Source: Bacteroidales bacterium | GTDB taxonomy: Bacteria; Bacteroidota; Bacteroidia; Bacteroidales; WCHB1-69 | NCBI GenBank assembly: GCA_023229985.1 | Contig: JALNYF010000030.1 | Location: 1-26,611, forward strand | Direction of reading: 5' to 3' | Length of the DNA: 26,611 bases | Notes under the pieces: model-generated | Told to the model about the DNA's origin: nothing | Databases searched by the model: none | The model's input: the letters and a program-made list of their open reading frames with translations, nothing else | Program-made: the position numbers and the translations under genes | Part shown: piece after piece, positions 15,374-23,590 of the stretch | Layout of the letters: each line of letters starts with the position of its first letter | How positions within the stretch are numbered: the first letter of the stretch is position 1

Positions 15374-17350
15374 TTATTTAACAATAAATTTTTGAGTTGA
15401 AGTACCGTGAGCTGTTTGGAATGTAACGAAATAGAGACCGCTTACCAAGTTAGAAACATTCAAGGAGTAGTTGTTGCTACCGGTTTGAACCACAGCATTT
15501 TCACTATAAACAACTTGTCCCATGATATTAGCGATGGACAATGAAGCGGTAATATTTTCGGTTGAATGAAGTACGATGTTTAATTCGTCGGAAGCGGGGT
15601 TCGGGTAGGTTTTCATTTCATAGAGCGGTTTATTATTTTCGGAAATTCCGATTTGATTCCAAGTACCATCAAAAATTTCATTGGTATTGCAATAAGTACC
15701 TACATCATCGGCATCAATAGCCATGTGGAAAACCTTCACGGTATATTGGGTAAAAGGACTACTGGAGTTTACATCCGCGATGGGATCGGAGAACCACATA
15801 ACGTGAATCTTACCGTCTACGATATTTTTTGCGGTAATGGGGAATGCGTTTTCGGATTCAGCAGACAAGTAAATGGTTGAATCATTCCATTCTTCAAATT
15901 CTTCAACATACATCAAACTAGGATGATAAGAGAGCCAGCTCACTTGATTGGCATCCCAAGAAGCCCCATTATCGTCTGATTTGGTAGCAAAGATACCGCG
16001 ATAATTTTTATTGTCGTCCACGCTGTAGAAGGGGTCTTCGAGTACTGCGGAATAGAACAGATATACTTTTCCACCTTCGGCAATTATTTGAGGTTGAGAC
16101 ACATCGCCAAGTCCGGAATATTCGGGAAGGGTGGCCATTCTTAATCCGAATTCTCCATTGTTATTCAAATCTGAAACGGTGATAAAATTAGTAAAAGTTT
16201 CTACGTTTTGCCACGTAACAGGGGTGAGTGTTCCCATTGTTTCGTTGTAATAAATCATGATTGGGCTATATTGGAACAAGGAGTACTCGTCAGCATTATT
16301 CTCTTCGTTGCGAAGGCATTTTTTGGTACCGAAAGCCATGTGAATCAAGCCATTATCGTCAATATCAATTGCGATTGCACCGTCATTGAGGTAGCAGGTG
16401 TCGAAATATCCGTTAGTCCAATCGAAGTCGGCAGGAACATAAGACGGATAAACCAAATTTTTAGTCCAACTGGCACCACCGTCGGTAGATTTCATGAAGA
16501 AAACGTCACCGAAAGTACCGCCGCAGGCAAGAGCCAATATTCCGTGTTTTGCGACGAGGGAGTAGCCGTCACCGGAAACTCTTTCCAATTCTTGTGCAGT
16601 GAGGTTTCCAATAATTTGGGCGTTGATGTCCCATGTTTGACCGCGGTCGCAGGAGCGGTAATAAACCAAAGCGGTTTGCATACCTTGATAAAGGGCAACG
16701 GTATCACTTTCCGTGCAAGCAAAGATATGAATGGTGTCGCCAACGGTAGCGATAGTAGGCCAAAGCAAAGCATGGCTAACTTGGTCGGTCAGCGTAGGAA
16801 CTAATTCCGGTCCTACCAATGTTTGAAAATTCCAAGTTCCAGTACCTTTCGTATCGCGGATTCCGATATTTAAACCATCGACATTTGTGTGAGAAGCAAC
16901 GATTTCGCCTGCGCCGAGGGCAGCGTGAACGCCCCAGCCGGAATAAACGCTTTCAAGTCTGTCGCTACTTTTGTCCGGAATGGGCAACCATTGGGAACCG
17001 TCGAAATAGTTATAGCCGGTACCGCGGGTTGTGTTAACGGTAGAACTCATGGTCCAAACGGCAGCGGCTGTTCCGTCGGGAAAAGCAGTTAAACAATTAC
17101 GCATGGATCTGTTAGAAATTAATTCATAGTTGGTTTCGCCGATATAATTACCGGATGGCAATTCTAATTTTAAGTAGGGGGTGGGCGTAACGTTAGATGA
17201 AGGGTTTTCCCTGCCGGCGCATGAATGGGCATCATGGCGTACATTTACAAATTGTTTACTCTTGTCAATATTTTGCTGATTAGCAGGGGATTGAGCAAAA
17301 AGTGTCATCGTTAAGATTGAACACAAAATAACAGATAAAATTGTTTTCAT
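15374..17350 (-). CDS. T9SS-secreted protein with Asp-box (BNR) repeats
   Basis: This 658-residue protein is predicted to be exported and then secreted or surface-anchored by the type IX secretion system. It has a signal peptide (MKTILSVILCSILTMTLFAQ, cut after AQ) and a C-terminal type A sorting domain from about residue 579 (KTYPNPASDELNIV, then IMGQVVYS, LVSGLYFVTF and the end QKFIVK). Between them are Asp-box turns of the form SxDxGxSW, at about 233-240 (SCDRGQTW), 288-295 (STDGGASW) and 458-465 (SDDNGASW), the sign of a sialidase-like beta-propeller. The catalytic Arg triad and Tyr/Glu pair of true sialidases cannot be made out, so an enzyme role is not claimed. The gene has its own promoter (17391-17424) and terminator (15324-15350). 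Confidence 0.92.
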   Translation of the reverse strand: MKTILSVILCSILTMTLFAQSPANQQNIDKSKQFVNVRHDAHSCAGRENPSSNVTPTPYLKLELPSGNYIGETNYELISNRSMRNCLTAFPDGTAAAVWTMSSTVNTTRGTGYNYFDGSQWLPIPDKSSDRLESVYSGWGVHAALGAGEIVASHTNVDGLNIGIRDTKGTGTWNFQTLVGPELVPTLTDQVSHALLWPTIATVGDTIHIFACTESDTVALYQGMQTALVYYRSCDRGQTWDINAQIIGNLTAQELERVSGDGYSLVAKHGILALACGGTFGDVFFMKSTDGGASWTKNLVYPSYVPADFDWTNGYFDTCYLNDGAIAIDIDDNGLIHMAFGTKKCLRNEENNADEYSLFQYSPIMIYYNETMGTLTPVTWQNVETFTNFITVSDLNNNGEFGLRMATLPEYSGLGDVSQPQIIAEGGKVYLFYSAVLEDPFYSVDDNKNYRGIFATKSDDNGASWDANQVSWLSYHPSLMYVEEFEEWNDSTIYLSAESENAFPITAKNIVDGKIHVMWFSDPIADVNSSSPFTQYTVKVFHMAIDADDVGTYCNTNEIFDGTWNQIGISENNKPLYEMKTYPNPASDELNIVLHSTENITASLSIANIMGQVVYSENAVVQTGSNNYSLNVSNLVSGLYFVTFQTAHGTSTQKFIVK

Positions 17351-17390
17351 AATATTGGGTTTTATTAAACGGATTGCTTCAATAAACGTG

Positions 17391-17424
17391 CAAAGATATA
17401 AAAAAGATAAATATCAATTACAAA
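17391..17424 (-). promoter_or_regulatory. Promoter of the T9SS-cargo gene
   Basis: On the minus strand TTTG (17424-17421) and TATCTTTG (17398-17391) are 22 bp apart, matching the Bacteroidetes -33/-7 boxes. CACG follows the -7 box. The -7 box lies 40 bp before the ATG at 17350, leaving a leader of about 33 bases. Confidence 0.78.
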
Positions 17425-17456
17425 AATTGAAAAAAGTTTAAAAAAAGATGTCCAGT

Positions 17457-17909
17457 TTAATAATTAATTTGCTGAGGTAAAAGAATCAAATTTTCTACTG
17501 CATAGTGTTGGTTCATAATCAGCAAGGCAGCTTTTTCAAGGGTAATACTTTTAGTTGATAAATTGTTGGAAGGGGTAAATAAGTAAGACCAAGAGATGCT
17601 TTCGTTAGGTTTAAGGTTAGCGGTAATAAAATCCACCACTTTCTCGGAGCCGGTGGTGGCTTTGGTGGTATCTCTCCACGTTACGGATGCGTAAAGGTTT
17701 TCCTGTCTTAAGCAAATAGCGTTTGGTTCTGTTCCGTTAATAAAGACGAAAGTAACGGTCAGAGATTCTGGGTGATCAGGATTGACCGTTGCGGAGCGGT
17801 TATATTCATATTTTAAATTTCCATCCTTATCCAATACTCTGTCGCTTTGGGCAAATGAGCATAAAGTACTAACAATAAGTAGAATAGCTATAAATATTTT
17901 TTTTATCAT
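17457..17909 (-). CDS. Small exported protein of unknown function (150 aa)
   Basis: I do not recognise a family. From the ATG at 17909 the protein starts MIKKIFIAILLIVSTLCSFAQ, a clear signal peptide cut after FAQ. A second ATG directly before it (17912) is equally possible, while the longer frame from 17945 would begin inside the upstream terminator and is unlikely. The mature part of about 130 residues is rich in Thr, Asn and Ser with alternating hydrophobic residues (ESLTVTFVFINGTEPNAICL), suggesting a single beta-sandwich domain. It has one Cys, no membrane helix and no sorting domain, so it is probably periplasmic. It lies between the terminator of the ribosomal operon and the T9SS-cargo promoter. 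No promoter box of its own was found, so it may depend on read-through from rplQ. Confidence 0.75.
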   Translation of the reverse strand: MIKKIFIAILLIVSTLCSFAQSDRVLDKDGNLKYEYNRSATVNPDHPESLTVTFVFINGTEPNAICLRQENLYASVTWRDTTKATTGSEKVVDFITANLKPNESISWSYLFTPSNNLSTKSITLEKAALLIMNQHYAVENLILLPQQINY

Positions 17910-17920
17910 CATAAAAAAAG

Positions 17921-17957
17921 AAAAAAAAATAGTTGAAATGATCAACTATTTTTTTTT
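17921..17957 (-). terminator. Terminator at the end of the ribosomal-protein operon
   Basis: TAGTTGA (17930-17936) pairs with TCAACTA (17942-17948) across a five-base loop, and runs of nine A and nine T on either side extend the stem. On the minus strand the T-run follows the hairpin. It begins 17 bp past the rplQ stop. Being symmetric it could also act on the plus strand, although no plus-strand gene reads into it. Confidence 0.85.
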
Positions 17958-17974
17958 ATAAAAGAAGAGAAATA

Positions 17975-18448
17975 CTATTCAGCTTTGGGTTCTTCCACGG
18001 TGGTATTTTCTTCTACGGCAGTTTTAGCTTTGGCGCGACTTCTTCTGGTTTTGGTAGTTTTCTTAGTTTCGCTGGCAGTGGTATAAGTTTCGTTGTAATC
18101 CACGAACTCGATAATGCACATTTCAGCGTTGTCACCTTGTCTGAAGCCGGTTTTAAGGATACGGGTATATCCACCGGGGCGTGATGCTATTTTGGGAGAA
18201 ATTTCTCTATACAACTCTGTTACGGCTGTTTTATCTTGTAAGTAGGAGAAAACCATACGTCTGGAGTGGGTCGTATCATTTTTGCTTCTGGTTACAAGCG
18301 GTTCGACATATTTTCTCAGTTCTTTTGCTTTGGCAAGTGTCGTAGAGATTCGTTTGTGCATTATCAAAGATGAAGCCATGTTTGATAATAAAGCGGCTCT
18401 ATGCGATGCTGTTCTGCCTAAATGATTAATTCTTTTTGCGTGTCTCAT
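17975..18448 (-). CDS. rplQ: 50S ribosomal protein L17
   Basis: L17 is a structural protein of the large subunit near the peptide exit tunnel. The 157 residues start MRHAKRINHLGRTASHRAAL, which is diagnostic, and contain the conserved GGYTRILKTGFRQGDNAEM. After about residue 120 there is a Lys/Thr/Ala-rich then acidic tail ending EEPKAE, which makes it longer than the roughly 127-residue E. coli protein; such tails are common in Bacteroidota. It is the last gene of the superoperon, 5 bp downstream of rpoA, and a hairpin terminator follows. Confidence 0.97.
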   Translation of the reverse strand: MRHAKRINHLGRTASHRAALLSNMASSLIMHKRISTTLAKAKELRKYVEPLVTRSKNDTTHSRRMVFSYLQDKTAVTELYREISPKIASRPGGYTRILKTGFRQGDNAEMCIIEFVDYNETYTTASETKKTTKTRRSRAKAKTAVEENTTVEEPKAE

Positions 18449-18453
18449 ATCTC

Positions 18454-19449
18454 TTAATCCTTATCTAATTTATATTTTGCTACATTCATTCCGAACTCCA
18501 GACCTTTTGATTTGACCATATCTTCCAATTCAGACAAAGATTTTTTGCCGAAGTTTCGGAATTTGAGTAGGTCACCTTTATGGATTGCCACCACGTCGCC
18601 GAGAGTTTCCAAGCAGGCGGATTGCAAGCAGTTCAGGGCGCGTACGGAGAGTTCCATATCTATCAATTTGGTTTTGAGGAGTTGTCTAATTTTGAGGGTA
18701 TCTTCATCGAATTCACCTTCTACGCCTGCGTTAATAGGAGTGTCCATCAATATTTTTTCATCTGAGAAAAGAATAAAGTGTTGGATCAATATTTTAGCGG
18801 CTTCTTTCAAGGCTTCTTTCGGATGAATAGAGCCATCGGTGATAATTTCCATTATCAGTTTTTCAAAGTCGGTTTTTTGTTCAACACGATAATTATCGAT
18901 AGTATATTTAACGTTTTTGATAGGAGTATGAATAGAATCAATCGTAATGACATCAATTCCTTCGTGCAAACTTTTGTTTTCTTCGGCAGAAATATAACCG
19001 CGCCCTTTATCGATGGTGATTTCCATTACCAATCTGACATTAGGTTCCATTTTGCAGATTACTTCGTCCGGGTTAAGGACTTGGAAGTAATTGAGGAAGC
19101 GATTCATATCGCCGGCGGTGAAAGTATCTTGTCCGGAGATGATAATGGTTGCTTTTTCCGAATTATTATTTTCGATTTTGTTTTTGAAGCGTATTTTCTT
19201 CAAATTAAGAACGATATCGGTTACATCATCCATCACACCAGGGATAGAAGAGAACTCTTGGGAAACGCCATCAATTTTAATGGAGGTGATTGCGAAACCT
19301 TCTAAAGAGGATAATAATACGCGACGCAGGGCATTACCGACTGTCATGCCAAAGCCTTGTTGAAGAGGACGAAATTCAAAGATTCCATGAAATTCATCCG
19401 ATTCAATCATTATCACTTTGTCTGGTTTTTGAAAGGTTAATATTGCCAT
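18454..19449 (-). CDS. rpoA: RNA polymerase alpha subunit
   Basis: RpoA dimerises to start RNA polymerase assembly and contacts upstream promoter DNA and regulators. From the ATG at 19449 it has 331 residues, the usual Bacteroidota length; an ATG eight codons upstream (19473) is less likely because MAILTFQKPDKV is the family start. The N-terminal dimerisation domain holds the block GFGMTVGNALRRVLLSSLEG. After a linker near residue 240 comes the C-terminal domain with helix-hairpin-helix motifs (LLKFRNFGKKSLSELEDMV). It lies between rpsD and rplQ, the standard alpha-operon order. Confidence 0.97.
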   Translation of the reverse strand: MAILTFQKPDKVIMIESDEFHGIFEFRPLQQGFGMTVGNALRRVLLSSLEGFAITSIKIDGVSQEFSSIPGVMDDVTDIVLNLKKIRFKNKIENNNSEKATIIISGQDTFTAGDMNRFLNYFQVLNPDEVICKMEPNVRLVMEITIDKGRGYISAEENKSLHEGIDVITIDSIHTPIKNVKYTIDNYRVEQKTDFEKLIMEIITDGSIHPKEALKEAAKILIQHFILFSDEKILMDTPINAGVEGEFDEDTLKIRQLLKTKLIDMELSVRALNCLQSACLETLGDVVAIHKGDLLKFRNFGKKSLSELEDMVKSKGLEFGMNVAKYKLDKD

Positions 19450-19494
19450 TTTATTTATTTTTATATTTAACAATCATTGACGGTAAACTATCGA

Positions 19495-20100
19495 TTATTT
19501 AGAGTACAAATCTACAATAGCTTGTTCGTTAATATTTTCCGGCACTTCTTCTCTTTCCGGGTAGTTCATAAATTTGCCGGACATCATATTGGCATCCCAT
19601 TCTAACCAAGAGTAGGGGTTGGAGCGTCCGTTCAGGGAGTTGGTAACCACTTCTAAAGCTTGAGATCGTTCGCGGACGGTAACTACATCACCGGGTACGA
19701 GCAACATGGAAGGAATATTGGTAATATTTCCGTTTACTAAAATATGACGGTGGGTAACCAATTGGCGGGCAGCGGCGCGGGTGGGTGCAATTCCCAAACG
19801 GAAAACGACATTATCCAATCTTGATTCGATTAATTTGATCAAATTTTGACCGGTAATACCTTTTTTGCTGGCTGCTTTTTGGAATATTTTTTTAAATTGA
19901 CGTTCCAATATGCCATAGGTATATTTCGCTTTTTGTTTTTCTTGCAGCTGTATACCGTATTCGGATAATTTACTGCGTTTTCTAGATTGCCCGTGTTGTC
20001 CGGGAGGATAATTTTTTCTATCTAAATATTTATCCGGTCCGTAAATCGGTTCTTTAAATTTTCTTGCAATTTTGGTACGAGGTCCCGTGTATCTTGCCAT
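19495..20100 (-). CDS. rpsD: 30S ribosomal protein S4
   Basis: S4 binds the 5' domain of 16S rRNA early in 30S assembly. The 201 residues include the start MARYTGPRTKIARKFKEPIY and the S4 RNA-binding domain (RLDNVVFRLGIAPTRAAARQ then HILVNGN). The N-terminus has no cysteines, so this is the zinc-free form. In E. coli S4 also represses the alpha operon, but I see no matching leader structure upstream of rpsM here. It lies 51 bp after rpsK. Confidence 0.97.
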   Translation of the reverse strand: MARYTGPRTKIARKFKEPIYGPDKYLDRKNYPPGQHGQSRKRSKLSEYGIQLQEKQKAKYTYGILERQFKKIFQKAASKKGITGQNLIKLIESRLDNVVFRLGIAPTRAAARQLVTHRHILVNGNITNIPSMLLVPGDVVTVRERSQALEVVTNSLNGRSNPYSWLEWDANMMSGKFMNYPEREEVPENINEQAIVDLYSK

Positions 20101-20151
20101 AATTCTATAATTATTTTATTTTTTTATACTTATTATTAACTGTATCGTGGA

Positions 20152-20541
20152 TTATACTCTTCTGCGTTTTGGAGGACGACAACCATTGTGTGGAAGTGGA
20201 GTTACGTCAACGATTTCTTCAACATTGATGCCGGAAGCATGAATGGTTCTAATTGCAGATTCTCTTCCACCGCCGGGTCCTTTTACAAACACCTTCACGC
20301 GTCTTAATCCCAAATCGTAAGCTACTTTTGCACAATCTTGTGCTGCCATTTGTGCAGCATAAGGAGTGTTTTTCTTGGAACCTCTGAATCCCATTTTACC
20401 GGCAGAAGACCATGAAATAACTTGTCCGTCATTATTGGTTAAAGATACAATTACATTATTAAAAGATGCATACACAAACGCTTTTCCGAGTGCATCTATT
20501 CTTACAACTTTCTTTTTGGTTGTTTTTGTGCTTTTTGCCAT
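20152..20541 (-). CDS. rpsK: 30S ribosomal protein S11
   Basis: S11 forms part of the 30S platform and contacts mRNA near the Shine-Dalgarno region. The 129 residues hold the conserved stretches ASFNNVIVSLTNNDG, SAGKMGFRGSKKNTPYAAQM and VKGPGGGRESAIR, and end with the family mark PLPHNGCRPPKRRRV. It follows rpsM by 75 bp and precedes rpsD in the standard alpha-operon order. Confidence 0.97.
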   Translation of the reverse strand: MAKSTKTTKKKVVRIDALGKAFVYASFNNVIVSLTNNDGQVISWSSAGKMGFRGSKKNTPYAAQMAAQDCAKVAYDLGLRRVKVFVKGPGGGRESAIRTIHASGINVEEIVDVTPLPHNGCRPPKRRRV

Positions 20542-20616
20542 ATTATTCTTTATTACTTTATTCTTAATAATTGAAACTCAAAACCATTGCAAATCAATAG
20601 CAGAGTGTTCATCAAA

Positions 20617-20991
20617 CTACTTGGTTGCTTTTTTCTTGTTGGCAACAGTTTTCTTACGTCCTTTACGGGTACGAGCGTTATTCTTCGTACTCTGTCCACG
20701 CAATGGCAAACCAATACGATGACGAATACCTCTGTAACAACCGATATCCATCAATCGTTTAATGTTCATTTGCGTTTCTGAACGGAGGGCGCCTTCTACT
20801 TTAATCTCACCGATTAATCCACGAAGAGCTGCCAACTCATCATCGTTCCAATCATTGACTTTTTTGTCGTAACTAATACCGGCTTTATCTAATATTTGTT
20901 GAGCGGTACTTCTGCCGATACCATAGATGTAGGTTAACCCTATTTCGCCTCTTTTGTTTTTAGGTAAGTCTATACCCGCAATTCTTGCCAT
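20617..20991 (-). CDS. rpsM: 30S ribosomal protein S13
   Basis: S13 sits in the head of the 30S subunit and bridges to the 50S. The 124 residues start MARIAGIDLPKNKRGEIGLT, contain the helix-hairpin-helix IYGIGRSTAQQIL, and carry the RNA-binding tail RGIRHRIGLPLRGQSTKNNART with a Lys-rich end. All family features are present. It lies 29 bp after rpmJ. Confidence 0.97.
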   Translation of the reverse strand: MARIAGIDLPKNKRGEIGLTYIYGIGRSTAQQILDKAGISYDKKVNDWNDDELAALRGLIGEIKVEGALRSETQMNIKRLMDIGCYRGIRHRIGLPLRGQSTKNNARTRKGRKKTVANKKKATK

Positions 20992-21020
20992 ATTCTATTT
21001 CTATTTTAAAAATTTTAATA

Positions 21021-21137
21021 TTAACCCTGACGTTGTTTGAATTTAGGATTCTTCTTATTGATTACGTAAACGACCCCCTGTCTCTTTACAACAATGCAGT
21101 CGTCGCTTCTTTTTTTCACTGATGCTTTAACTTTCAT
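21021..21137 (-). CDS. rpmJ: 50S ribosomal protein L36, zinc-free form
   Basis: This 38-residue protein starts MKVKASVKKRSDDC and ends KKNPKFKQRQG, the unmistakable ends of L36. It is a small large-subunit protein that packs between 23S rRNA helices. The E. coli form binds zinc through three Cys and one His; here those positions read Ser11, Cys14, Asn27 and Phe32, so only one of four ligands remains and zinc cannot be bound in the usual way. It lies between infA and rpsM, 26 bp after infA. Confidence 0.97.
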   Translation of the reverse strand: MKVKASVKKRSDDCIVVKRQGVVYVINKKNPKFKQRQG

Positions 21138-21163
21138 TTTCTTTCTGTTTTATTTATTTACGA

Positions 21164-21382
21164 TTATTTATGTCTAAATGTGATTCTTCCTTTGCTCAAA
21201 TCATAAGGGGACATCTCTATCTGCACTTTATCCCCGGGTAAAATTTTAATATAATGCAATCTCATTTTTCCCGATATATGTGCTGTGATTACGTGTCCGT
21301 TTTCCAATTGAACACGAAACATCGCATTACCGAGAGATTCGATAACTACGCCGTCTTGTTCTATGGATGATTGTTTTGCCAT
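21164..21382 (-). CDS. infA: Translation initiation factor IF-1
   Basis: IF-1 binds the A site of the 30S subunit during initiation and helps IF-2 and IF-3 select the initiator tRNA. The 72 residues form one OB-fold (S1-like) domain: MAKQSSIEQDGVVIESLGNA, then FRVQLENGHVITAHISGKMR, and LPGDKVQIEMSPYDLSKGRI near the end. Length and motifs are standard. It lies 21 bp after map and is the translation-factor member of the operon. Confidence 0.97.
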   Translation of the reverse strand: MAKQSSIEQDGVVIESLGNAMFRVQLENGHVITAHISGKMRLHYIKILPGDKVQIEMSPYDLSKGRITFRHK

Positions 21383-21403
21383 TATTATTGATTTTCGTTA
21401 TGC

Positions 21404-22195
21404 TTATTTTTGATTGATTACTTCTTCCACGTATTGATAAGTTGATAAAACTTCGGTCCCTTTTGCGGTGATGGCGACCTGATGCTCAAAATGAGCTGAG
21501 GGTTTGCCATCTACGGTTCTTGTTGTCCATTGGTCGGCATCGACTTTTACCTGATAGGTCCCCAAATTGATCATCGGTTCAATGCAAAAAACCATACCTT
21601 CTACTATTTTGGGACCGGTTCCCGGTTTGCCATAATTAGGCACATCCGGTTTTTCGTGCATGTTTTTTCCGATTCCGTGTCCGCATAAATCTCTAACAAC
21701 ACCGTAATGAAATGGTTTGATGTAACTTTCAACTGCGTGTCCCACATCTCCAATCGTATTTCCTTTCACTGCGACTTTGATAGCATGCAATAAGGATTCT
21801 TTCGTGCGCTCTACCAATAGTCTTTTTTCCTCGGAAATAGTACCCACTGCAAAGGTGTAGCAATAGTCACCATGGTAGCCGTTCAGGTATGCGCCACAAT
21901 CCACTGAAACGATATCACCTTCTTGAAGGAGCGTATTGTCGGGGATTCCGTGAACCACAACATCATTTACTGAGAGACAAAGCGAACCGGGGTAACCGTT
22001 ATAGCCTTTAAAAGAGGGAATTCCGTGATGATCACGAATAAACTCTTCTGCTATTCTGTCAATGTAGAGCAATGGCACGCCGGGCATGATCAATTTCGCA
22101 ACCTCACCCAATGTTTTACCAACAAGCAAAGAACTTTGTTTGATTAATTCTATTTCAGAATCAGTTTTCAGATGTATTCTGTCAAGTATTCCCAT
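21404..22195 (-). CDS. map: Methionine aminopeptidase, type I
   Basis: This enzyme removes the start methionine from new proteins. The 263 residues show the pita-bread fold with all five metal ligands: D99 and D110 (VSVDCGAYLNGYHGDY), H173 (GHGIGKNMHEKP), E206 (FCIEPMINLG) and E237 (HFEHQVAIT). The conserved active-site His is H82 (VVHGIP). The lack of an N-terminal zinc-finger extension and of an insert between the last ligands marks it as type I. Its ATG overlaps the secY stop by one base (TAATG), so the two are translationally coupled. Confidence 0.96.
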   Translation of the reverse strand: MGILDRIHLKTDSEIELIKQSSLLVGKTLGEVAKLIMPGVPLLYIDRIAEEFIRDHHGIPSFKGYNGYPGSLCLSVNDVVVHGIPDNTLLQEGDIVSVDCGAYLNGYHGDYCYTFAVGTISEEKRLLVERTKESLLHAIKVAVKGNTIGDVGHAVESYIKPFHYGVVRDLCGHGIGKNMHEKPDVPNYGKPGTGPKIVEGMVFCIEPMINLGTYQVKVDADQWTTRTVDGKPSAHFEHQVAITAKGTEVLSTYQYVEEVINQK

Positions 22196-23553
22196 TAGTA
22201 TGAGCCGCTTGCACGTCCTTTAATTCTGCCTGATTTAGTTAATCCGTCATAATGTCTCATCAAGAGATGACTTTCTATTTGTTGCAATGTATCCAAAACA
22301 ACACCTACCATAATCAGCAAGGAAGTACCGCCGAAGAATTGGGAGAATTGTTGATTGACTTGGAACACACTACCAACAATAGCGGGTAGTATAGCAACGA
22401 TAGCGAGGAAGAATGAGCCGGGTAAGGTAATTTTAGACATAATGTCATCGATGAATTGAGCTGTTTGTTTTCCGGGTTTTGTTCCGGGTATAAATCCGCC
22501 GTTTTTCTTTAAATCTTCAGCAATTTGATTTGGATTAATAGTGATGGCGGTATAGAAGTAAGTAAACAATATAATCATGATAAAGAAGACGATATTGTAA
22601 CCCCAGCCGTTATAGTTGATGAAGCTATACCAGAAGCCGCCGGGGGTTAATTCTGCCATATTGACAAAAGTAAGAGGCAGGAACATAATCGCTTGAGCAA
22701 AGATAATCGGCATAACACCGGCTGCATTAACCTTTAACGGTAAAAAGTTACGTGTGCCACCGTATTGTTTGTTACCAACAATTCTTTTAGCATATTGAAC
22801 AGGGATTCTTCGCGTTCCTTGGACAAGGAGTACAGAAAGGCAAATTACCAACATCAACACCAATATTTCGATAATGAAGACGATAGGACCTCCATTCATT
22901 TCTGAAACACGAGATACAAACTCGAAATAGAGTGAATGAGGGAAACGAGCGATAATACCTATCATAATGATAATAGAAATACCGTTTCCGATACCTTTAT
23001 CAGTAATTTTCTCACCGAGCCACATCAGGAATAACGTGCCGGCAATCAATAATATGAAGGCACAAAGAGCAAAAGCGGAAATTCCTAATATCTTGGTTTC
23101 CAACATTGTGGGTGAGATAGCTCCAATTCCGTACTGTCCTGCGAGATTGGCAATATAAGCAGGTGCTTGAAGGGCAACCACAAGGATAGTCAAATAACGG
23201 GTAATTTTATTGATACGTTTTCTGCCGCTCTCTCCTTCTTTTTGAAGACGTTGGAAATAAGGAACAGCCAATGTCATCAATTGGATAACGATAGAAGCGG
23301 AGATATAGGGCATAATACCTAATGCAAAAATAGAAGCATTAGAGAATGCACCGCCAGAGAACAAGTCTAACAGACCCAACAGACCCTCACTAGACTGTTT
23401 TGAAAACTCGGAGAGCAGACCGGGGTGAACACCAGGTAAAACAATATGCGTTCCCAAACGATAGATAAGGATAACTCCTAACGTAAAGAGAATACGTTTA
23501 CGCAAGTCTTCAATTTTGAAAATGTTTTTTATGGTTTCTATAAATCTTTTCAT
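22195..23553 (-). CDS. secY: Preprotein translocase channel SecY
   Basis: SecY forms the protein-conducting channel of the Sec system in the inner membrane. The 452 residues start MKRFIETIKNIFKIEDLRKR and carry ten hydrophobic segments. Conserved blocks include RLGTHIVLPGV in the first helix, the plug region LLDLFSGGAFSNASIFALGI, GERRIPVQYAKR-like GTRRIPVQYAKR, and IAEDLKKNGGFIPGTKPGK in the large cytoplasmic loop. It is complete. It lies 37 bp after rplO, as in most bacteria. Adenylate kinase (adk), often next to secY in other phyla, is absent. Confidence 0.97.
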   Translation of the reverse strand: MKRFIETIKNIFKIEDLRKRILFTLGVILIYRLGTHIVLPGVHPGLLSEFSKQSSEGLLGLLDLFSGGAFSNASIFALGIMPYISASIVIQLMTLAVPYFQRLQKEGESGRKRINKITRYLTILVVALQAPAYIANLAGQYGIGAISPTMLETKILGISAFALCAFILLIAGTLFLMWLGEKITDKGIGNGISIIIMIGIIARFPHSLYFEFVSRVSEMNGGPIVFIIEILVLMLVICLSVLLVQGTRRIPVQYAKRIVGNKQYGGTRNFLPLKVNAAGVMPIIFAQAIMFLPLTFVNMAELTPGGFWYSFINYNGWGYNIVFFIMIILFTYFYTAITINPNQIAEDLKKNGGFIPGTKPGKQTAQFIDDIMSKITLPGSFFLAIVAILPAIVGSVFQVNQQFSQFFGGTSLLIMVGVVLDTLQQIESHLLMRHYDGLTKSGRIKGRASGSY

Positions 23554-23590
23554 ACGATATGATTAAAGGTTGCTGTTATTTTGCAGCTTT

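Noticed and set aside
16208..16804. Plus-strand open frame of 198 codons
   Set aside because: It is antisense to the T9SS-cargo gene and has no recognisable start context or motif; long antisense frames are expected from the codon bias here.
18778..19305. Plus-strand open frame of 175 codons
   Set aside because: It is antisense to rpoA and mirrors its codon pattern.
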